Assembly: GCA_020721325.1 (NCBI GenBank)
Contig: DYNA01000001.1
Location: 32,810 to 84,121 of the forward strand
Origin: Paludibacter propionicigenes
Lineage (GTDB): Bacteria; Bacteroidota; Bacteroidia; Bacteroidales; JAIFNL01
Reading direction: 5' to 3'
Length of the DNA: 51,312 nt
Below the pieces are notes generated by a model. That model made no database searches and was not told the origin of the DNA. It worked only from the letters and a program-made list of their open reading frames with translations. This document shows, piece by piece, positions 46,388 to 51,312 of this stretch. Position 1 is the first letter of the stretch. Every line of letters begins with the position of its first letter. Position numbers and translations under genes: made by a program.

Positions 46388-47065
46388 TTACTTTGTGCGC
46401 ACTAAAACCTCATCAATCATTCCGTAAGCTTTCGCTTCTTCAGAAGTCATCCAGTAATCGCGGTCTGAATCTTTTTCTACCTGTTCATAAGGTTTTGCGC
46501 TGTGGTTTGAAATGATGGTATAAAGTTCTTTTTTAAGTTTAATGATTTCGCGTGTAGTTATCTCAATATCAGTAGCTTGACCCGATGCACCACCCATAGG
46601 TTGGTGAATCATCACTCTGGAATGTTTTAAAGCTGTGCGTTTTCCTTTTGCGCCGGCAGTTAAAAGCACAGCACCCATCGAAGCTGCCATTCCGGTGCAA
46701 ATGGTTGCTACATCGGGAGTTATGTATTGCATCGTGTCATAAATTCCCAATCCGGCATGAACCGAACCGCCCGGAGTATTGAAATAAATTTGTATATCTT
46801 TATCAGGGTCAGATGATTCTAAGAAAAGCAATTGAGCTTGAATAATATTTGCCACATAGTCGTCAATGGGTAGCCCCAAAAAGATAATTCTATCCATCAT
46901 TAAGCGTGAAAAAACGTCCATTGAAGCAATATTTAATTGACGCTCTTCGATAATGGTTGGAGAAATGTAATTATTTGATATAGCAGAACTTACCTTAAAC
47001 AAAGTGGTACTATTTATTCCCAAATGTTTGGTTGCGTATTTATAAAATTCGTTTTGTGGTATCAT
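46388..47065 (-). CDS. clpP: ATP-dependent Clp protease proteolytic subunit ClpP
   Basis: The 225-residue serine peptidase forms the tetradecameric chamber served by ClpX. The triad is visible: Ser in CTGMAASMGAVLL near residue 128, His in RVMIHQPMGGASGQ near 152, and Asp in the SDRDYWM segment near 202. DRIIFLGLPIDD near 57 and FFTP-like NTPGGSVHAG near 95 are family landmarks. An N-terminal extension of about 30 residues may be a propeptide that is removed on assembly. The ATG at 47065 is the first in frame. A strong terminator separates it from tig, and it has its own -7 match at 47150-47157. Confidence 0.97.
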   Translation of the reverse strand: MIPQNEFYKYATKHLGINSTTLFKVSSAISNNYISPTIIEERQLNIASMDVFSRLMMDRIIFLGLPIDDYVANIIQAQLLFLESSDPDKDIQIYFNTPGGSVHAGLGIYDTMQYITPDVATICTGMAASMGAVLLTAGAKGKRTALKHSRVMIHQPMGGASGQATDIEITTREIIKLKKELYTIISNHSAKPYEQVEKDSDRDYWMTSEEAKAYGMIDEVLVRTK

Positions 47066-47149
47066 TTTTTTATCAATTTTCGAAATTAATATTTTATTTT
47101 TTTATTCTTTTTTTCCATAAAGTTTAATAAAAATATTTTTAACAATTTG

Positions 47150-47157
47150 CAAATATA
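47150..47157 (-). promoter_or_regulatory. Likely -7 element of clpP-clpX
   Basis: Reads TATATTTG on the minus strand; the -33 position at 19 bp reads TTTT. It lies between the tig terminator (47223-47264) and clpP. Confidence 0.5.
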
Positions 47158-47222
47158 CAATAGTTATTTTTTTTAGAAAAATATTTTTTTTAACAAAAAC
47201 TTTATTTTTTTTACAAAAAATA

Positions 47223-47264
47223 AAAAAACACCTTTTTTCTAAAAAAAGAAAAAAGGTGTTTTTT
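47223..47264 (-). terminator. Strong terminator of tig
   Basis: A perfect 18-bp stem (47223-47240 with 47247-47264) with a 6-base loop and T-rich flank. It starts 15 bp after the tig stop and separates tig from clpP. Confidence 0.85.
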
Positions 47265-47278
47265 ATATTGCAAAAAGG

Positions 47279-48634
47279 CTATGCAAAAAGTTGATTAAAC
47301 TCCTCCATGCTTACTTCTTTTTCCGATAAAGAAACGGCTGAAAAAACAGCAGTTAAGGCTTTATTGTCGATGGCTGATTCTCTAATGTAAGTGCTGTATT
47401 TTTGGTCTTTTAATAGCGTTTCGGCATAATAACCGTATTGCTCGTCGGGTAAATTGCCCATTCCGTATTGTGCAAACTGAGCTTTGGCTATTTCTACGGC
47501 ACTTGCTTTTATGTCGGCATCAGTTACTTTTAAATTGCTTTGTTTCAATATATTAGTACGAAGCAAATCCCAGCGGAAATTTTTTGCCACCGCATCATAT
47601 TCTTTTTCAATGTGTTGGTCTGTTATCGATTTATCACGACTTTTAATCCAGCGTTTTAGAAACTCATCGGGCAAGGCTATTTCATTGTCGTTCATTAATT
47701 TTTCCTTTGCATCGATTCTAAAGCGATATAAACTATCTTTTTCATAAGATTTTTTAATACTTTCAATAACTTTTTCTTTAAATTCCTCTTGGGTTTGAAT
47801 TTTTCCCATACCGTAAATTTTATCAAAAAAATCAGAATTTAATTCTGCTTTTGTAAAATCTAAAATTTCTATAATGGTAAAATTAAAAGATTTGGACTTT
47901 ACTTTTTCTTCCAATTCGGCTTGTTCTACTGCAAAAAGAGCTGCTAAATCGGCATCGTTGGCAAATGCTTTGGCTACATCAAAATTTAAAACTTGCGATT
48001 CGTTTGCACCCATAAACATATTTTTTATCTCCTCATCGGCTATTTTAGTTACTGAAATAGGAGTTCTTTCTATATAAATGCTGTCGATTTGTTCGTTTTC
48101 TTCTGAGGTTATTTCTTCAATTTCGCAGTAAACTAAGCTATTTTCAGAAACTACTCCAGTATTTTTTTGTTGTCCGTACTCAATGGTCAATCGTTCAATT
48201 TCCGTTTCGAGCATTTCGTCGGTTATTTTTACTTTATATAGAGGAAATTCAACCTCTTTTGTTAAATTCAAATTGATTTCGGGAGCAAAACCTACTTCAA
48301 ATGAAAAAGTTAAATCGGATAAATTGTCAATATCAAATGAAGGGGATTTTTCTTCAATTGGAAGTACATCGCCAATGATATTGGGCATTTCTTTTTGAAT
48401 GTAATCGTTCATATCGTTCGATAAAATCTTATTTACTTCTTCGACTAATATCGAATTTCCGTACATTTTTTTAACTAATCCCAAAGGAGCCATTCCGGTA
48501 CGGAAACCTTTCAAAGTAACACTTTTGCGATAGTCTTTTAATCTTTTTTCTACTTTTTGTTCGAAATCTTGTTTCTCAATGGTTACATTCAAAACGGCGG
48601 TTAAATCGCCTGTATTTTCTTTTACAATTTTCAT
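47279..48634 (-). CDS. tig: Trigger factor, ribosome-associated chaperone and peptidyl-prolyl isomerase
   Basis: The 451-residue product has the trigger factor arrangement. The N-terminal ribosome-binding domain carries the signature loop near residue 43, here KGFRTGMAPLGLVKKMYG in place of the common GFRxGKxP. A degenerate FKBP-like domain (about 150-245) and a C-terminal chaperone domain with long helices (about 260-430, e.g. FLKRWIKSRDKS) follow. The FKBP domain lacks several usual active-site aromatic residues, as is common in Bacteroidota, so isomerase activity may be weak. It binds nascent chains at the ribosome exit. The tRNA-Leu gene lies upstream but is separated by a terminator. Confidence 0.93.
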   Translation of the reverse strand: MKIVKENTGDLTAVLNVTIEKQDFEQKVEKRLKDYRKSVTLKGFRTGMAPLGLVKKMYGNSILVEEVNKILSNDMNDYIQKEMPNIIGDVLPIEEKSPSFDIDNLSDLTFSFEVGFAPEINLNLTKEVEFPLYKVKITDEMLETEIERLTIEYGQQKNTGVVSENSLVYCEIEEITSEENEQIDSIYIERTPISVTKIADEEIKNMFMGANESQVLNFDVAKAFANDADLAALFAVEQAELEEKVKSKSFNFTIIEILDFTKAELNSDFFDKIYGMGKIQTQEEFKEKVIESIKKSYEKDSLYRFRIDAKEKLMNDNEIALPDEFLKRWIKSRDKSITDQHIEKEYDAVAKNFRWDLLRTNILKQSNLKVTDADIKASAVEIAKAQFAQYGMGNLPDEQYGYYAETLLKDQKYSTYIRESAIDNKALTAVFSAVSLSEKEVSMEEFNQLFA

Positions 48635-48746
48635 TGATTTATTAATTTTTTTTTATCTTTTTTTTTAAAAAAAAGAATCGAAATGTCTAACAATACTTGA
48701 TTATTTTTAAATGTGCCGTTTTTTTATATAAAAAAAATTAAGCAAA

Positions 48747-48784
48747 AAAACCGCTAAAACGTATTAAGAGCTTTAGCGGTTTTT
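48747..48784 (-). terminator. Terminator after tRNA-Leu
   Basis: Inverted repeat with the core ACCGCTAAA and TTTAGCGGT, extended by A/T pairs, 13-base loop, T run on both strands. It separates the tRNA gene from tig. Confidence 0.68.
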
Positions 48785-48812
48785 AAAACATTTTAGCTAT
48801 GAACTTTATTTG

Positions 48813-48894
48813 TGCGGATGAAGGGACTCGAACCCCCACGCCTCACGGCACCAGATCCTAAGTCTGGCGCGGCTACCAATTACGCCACATCCGC
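48813..48894 (-). tRNA. tRNA-Leu, anticodon UAG
   Basis: An 82-base gene on the minus strand. The acceptor stem GCGGATG pairs with CATCCGC (48814-48820), with discriminator A at 48813. The anticodon arm is CCAGA-CTTAGGA-TCTGG, so the anticodon is UAG (48858-48860). A long variable region precedes the T arm (GGGGG TTCGAGT CCCTT), as expected for class II leucine tRNAs. The 3' CCA is not encoded, since the next bases read CAA, and must be added by the CCA enzyme. It should read CUA and, by wobble, other CUN codons. Confidence 0.95.
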
Positions 48895-48908
48895 AGTGAA
48901 ATCGGGTG

Positions 48909-48939
48909 CAAATATAAATACTATTTTTTTCTATGCAAA
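48909..48939 (-). promoter_or_regulatory. Promoter of tRNA-Leu
   Basis: On the minus strand TTTG (48936-48939), 19 bp, TATATTTG (48909-48916): exact Bacteroidota consensus, with the tRNA 5' end 14 bases downstream of the -7 element. Confidence 0.78.
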
Positions 48940-49111
48940 TTTTTTTTCAAAAAAAATAAAACTTTTTTTTATTTAATTAATTTTCAATTATTTAAAATCA
49001 AAAAAAAATTTTTGAAAAATGAAAAAATAAAAAAATGAAAATTAGATAATTTTAAATTATTTGGGGTTATAAAATATAAAAGTAAATTTCCTAATTTTCA
49101 AATTTTCAAAT

Positions 49112-50608
49112 TTATTGAATTAATATACAGCGAATTGAGAAGAAAAATTCTTTATCGTAAGATAAAATTTGAGCTTCTGTATTGTTTGTATGCAAACGCA
49201 AACAGCGTCCTTGCGTTGAATTGGCTGCGGTACTCGTCCAAAACATTGCAGACTGCTGGTGTTCAATGGGTTGGTTCGATTTATTCAAATAACCGCTTCC
49301 GTAGGCTTTGAAACCGCTTTCGTCTGTTGCGCCAAGATTGGGAGCTTGCCAATATTTTGAAACTGTGCCATTTATATTTGCATCTTTCATTTTTCCGCCG
49401 GCTACGGTTGTTCCGTTTAAAAAAGTAATTAATTCGTTGAAATCGGTTTCGGTAGGTAAACGCCAACCACTGGGTAGGGCAGCGGCGGCATCGCTAAATC
49501 TGTAAAACCGTCCGTAAATAGAGCAGTCGTAGTCCGAAAATTGATAGCAAATGGAGTTTGGAGCATCGTAATTCAGATTTTGTTTTAGCCAAATTTTGCC
49601 ATTTATTTTTACAATATCGTACCATTTTGCATCGCGCGAATCTTTAAATCGATTGTTTGTTGTAAAAATCTCTTGATTGCTGTAAGTGGTTCCGCTATTG
49701 TTCGTTGCGTAAGCTCGCACGTAGTAAGTGGTTTCCATTTCCAAATTTTCAAGTGTGCTGGTAAAATTTCCGGTTGTGGTTTTTGCACCTAAAGTAGTTT
49801 TGAAATCGCTCAAAGTCGGATTGGGCGATTTAGACCACACATGCCCGTGTTGAGTTAAGTTGCTTGCTCCCAGAGCAGTAACATTTCCAATAACCTGAGC
49901 TTTATTGAATTGAATATCGGTAGCTGCATTGGTCATAACAGTTGGTTCACCGGGCAAAGTTTGAAAAGTAACTTGCGTGGAGTAAACGATTCCGAAACTG
50001 TTTTCGGCGTAAGCCCTTACATAATATTGTGTGTTGGGTGTTAAATCTTCAAGATTTGATGTAAATGCTTGATTAACAGTATTTGAAGTTCCAAAATTTG
50101 TAATGCTGTTCTCTTCAACGATTGGATTTGAGGTCGTTCCCCAGCAATGTCCGTAAGCGGTGATTTCCGATGAGCCGATTGCGTTCAAACGCCCACTTAC
50201 TTCGGCTTTTGTCATATTTATTTTTACTACCGTATTGGTTGAAACAGTAGGTTTGTCGCCCAATTTTAGTTGAATTAAAGGCTCTACGGTTTTGTCGGCT
50301 ACAACTTTAACATCACTACTTCCAATTAAATAGCCGGTTTTTGAAGCTTTTAATGTGTAGGTTTTCACTTCTACTTTTTCGTAAAAAAACTCACCGTTGG
50401 CATTGGTGGTTGTATCGTTCAAGCCTTCGCCCGAAATGGTTACATCGCTCAAAGCAATGCCGTTTAAATCTTTCACTTTTCCTTTAATTTTACCAAATTG
50501 AACGGTGGGTTCAGGTATAGGCGTCTCTTTGCATGACGGCATTTGAAATGCTAATAAAATAAGTAAAAATAAAGGAAGTATTCTAAAAAAACAATTTTTT
50601 TTTTTCAT
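49112..50608 (-). CDS. FISUMP-domain lipoprotein with carboxypeptidase-like and fibronectin-like domains
   Basis: From the ATG at 50608 the product is 498 residues. It has a lipoprotein signal (LAFQMPSC, Cys near residue 26). A carboxypeptidase regulatory-like beta domain follows (about 40-115, GKIKGKVKDLNG...TTTNANGEFFYEKV). Two fibronectin-III-like modules come next (about 118-215 and 220-310), each ending in YYVRAYAxNxxG. The C-terminal FISUMP domain spans about 318-498, with DIVKINGKIWLKQNLNY near 330, LPSGWRLPTETDFNEL near 380 and the final FFFSIRCILIQ. FISUMP proteins are common surface proteins in Bacteroidota and Fibrobacteres; their ligand is not known to me. A TTG at 50617 would add three residues (KIM) upstream but the ATG is preferred. 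The gene is probably single. Confidence 0.88.
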   Translation of the reverse strand: MKKKNCFFRILPLFLLILLAFQMPSCKETPIPEPTVQFGKIKGKVKDLNGIALSDVTISGEGLNDTTTNANGEFFYEKVEVKTYTLKASKTGYLIGSSDVKVVADKTVEPLIQLKLGDKPTVSTNTVVKINMTKAEVSGRLNAIGSSEITAYGHCWGTTSNPIVEENSITNFGTSNTVNQAFTSNLEDLTPNTQYYVRAYAENSFGIVYSTQVTFQTLPGEPTVMTNAATDIQFNKAQVIGNVTALGASNLTQHGHVWSKSPNPTLSDFKTTLGAKTTTGNFTSTLENLEMETTYYVRAYATNNSGTTYSNQEIFTTNNRFKDSRDAKWYDIVKINGKIWLKQNLNYDAPNSICYQFSDYDCSIYGRFYRFSDAAAALPSGWRLPTETDFNELITFLNGTTVAGGKMKDANINGTVSKYWQAPNLGATDESGFKAYGSGYLNKSNQPIEHQQSAMFWTSTAANSTQGRCLRLHTNNTEAQILSYDKEFFFSIRCILIQ

Positions 50609-50649
50609 GATTTTCAAAATAAAACTTTTTCGTATAAAACTTTTTTTAG

Positions 50650-50657
50650 CAAATATA
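50650..50657 (-). promoter_or_regulatory. Possible -7 element of the FISUMP lipoprotein gene
   Basis: Reads TATATTTG on the minus strand. No TTTG at 19 bp upstream. Confidence 0.38.
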
Positions 50658-50985
50658 TAAAATTCATTTTATAAACGTATTTTTTTTTTTAATAGGTATT
50701 CATTTTTTTATTTCCTTTTTTTATTTCCTTTTAAAAACAAAGGTATTTTTCTTTTTTTTATAAAAAAATAATGTTAATTTTTTTTATAAAAAGAGGTTTT
50801 TAAAAAAAAATTTGCAAAAAATTGCAATTTTTTTTCTTTATAATAAAAAATAATCTCTATTTTTCATTTTTTTTTTAATTTTAAAATTATTTTTTTATTT
50901 AAAAAGTAAAATATTTGGTAAAACATTTTATTAATAAATTGAAAATAAATATTAAAATTAAATTAAACCGATATTTTGAATACTT

Positions 50986-51110
50986 CCTAAAATCTGTATG
51001 TTATCGTTTCAATTTGTTAATAAACAGCTTATTAATAATTTGAAAGCATTTGGCATACAATTGATACGCTGACACTCTGTTGGTTAGCAACAGACTTGCG
51101 GATTTTAAGG
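50986..51110. repeat. Palindromic element (copy d)
   Basis: The left end CCTAAAATCTGTATGTTATC and the right end near ACTTGCGGATTTTAAGG are inverted repeats. The inner ATTGATACGCTGAC pairs with the rest of the left arm. A small hairpin CTGTTG/CAACAG (about 51077-51093) is inserted in the right arm. It lies upstream of the Uma2 promoter. Confidence 0.6.
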
Positions 51111-51208
51111 TATTAAAAAACACATTTTAAAATTATAAAACCTTATACACGGCTAACGCTTTAAAAACGGTATTTCAATTTATATTTGTTATTCATTTGT
51201 TTAAAAAA

Positions 51209-51239
51209 TTTGTTAATTAAATAAATTTTCGTATTTTTG
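51209..51239 (+). promoter_or_regulatory. Promoter of the Uma2-like gene
   Basis: TTTG (51209-51212), 19 bp, TATTTTTG (51232-51239): exact Bacteroidota consensus, 24 bp before the ATG at 51263. Confidence 0.75.
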
Positions 51240-51262
51240 TAAGGAATTAAAAAAAACTGAAA

Positions 51263-51312
51263 ATGACCACAATAACTGATATTTCGCAACTCAACATGCA
51301 AGGCACATATTC
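51263..51312 (+). CDS. Start of a Uma2-family (PD-(D/E)XK) endonuclease-like protein, cut by the window
   Basis: Only 16 codons are visible (MTTITDISQLNMQGTY). The ITDISQL...GTY start is what I recall for many Uma2-family nuclease-like proteins in Bacteroidota, in which a YxDYL segment follows. The catalytic part is outside the window, so the call rests on the N-terminus and the exact promoter in front of it. Confidence 0.55.
   Translation, partial: MTTITDISQLNMQGTY

Larger units (their letters stand above)
50609..51262. other. Divergent intergenic region with promoters and a palindromic element
   Basis: No gene seen. It holds the -7 match for the lipoprotein gene (50650-50657), an 85-90% A/T stretch to about 50980, repeat copy d (50986-51110) and the Uma2 promoter (51209-51239). 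Confidence 0.6.

Overview
The window is AT-rich chromosomal DNA from a member of the Bacteroidota, most likely an uncultured, low-GC Bacteroidales- or Flavobacteriales-like organism. Several signs agree. Promoters fit the Bacteroidota pattern TTTG-19 bp-TAnnTTTG (exact at 3742-3772, 48909-48939 on the minus strand and 51209-51239). Start codons have no Shine-Dalgarno sequence. Families typical of the phylum are present: GH97, FISUMP, BT_3928-like DoxX protein, DUF1599 and short AMP nucleosidase. The gene orders folP-cdaA and tig-clpP-clpX are also present. Nothing suggests a plasmid, phage or conjugative element.

Layout. 1-3.5 kb: the tail of an Rpn/PD-(D/E)XK transposase-like protein, AMP nucleosidase, a small secreted protein and an exported C1 (bleomycin-hydrolase type) peptidase. 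3.8-14.2 kb: a chemosensory block in one direction, made of a REC-5xPAS-histidine kinase, a double-REC protein, CheA, a receptor with an expanded HAMP-like linker, and CheW. No CheR, CheB or flagellar gene is present. 14.5-18.7 kb: a SAM-I riboswitch followed by metY, metX and hom, a methionine-branch operon. 18.7-22.8 kb (minus): a tail-anchored coiled-coil protein and an 1100-residue protein whose middle looks like a RecQ-type helicase core with destroyed Walker motifs. This is the most unusual locus here. 22.8-25.4 kb (minus): DUF1599, BT_3928-like DoxX protein and tpiA. The divergent strand carries folP and the c-di-AMP synthase cdaA. 27.4-34.8 kb (plus): a secreted protein, a GH97 glucosidase lipoprotein, an RMD1/DUF155 protein, CorA and a class V aminotransferase.

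35.2-36.9 kb: glnS (minus). 37.3-42.7 kb (plus): a large outer-membrane propeller/barrel protein, a half-length TauE/SafE permease, an AlkD-like DNA glycosylase and a polysaccharide deacetylase. 42.7-44.8 kb (minus): GNAT and GT9 genes, probably for surface glycan work. 44.9-48.9 kb (minus): clpX, clpP, tig and tRNA-Leu(UAG). 49.1-50.6 kb (minus): a FISUMP lipoprotein. The window ends in the first codons of a Uma2-like nuclease.

Intergenic DNA is rich in structured repeats: a dispersed palindromic family (four copies), a MITE-like element after the double-REC gene, an inverted pair of hairpin elements around that same gene, and a hairpin built of 8-bp tandem repeats between the receptor and cheW. 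Several good terminators separate transcription units. All functional calls come from reading the sequence and from family knowledge; no database search was run.
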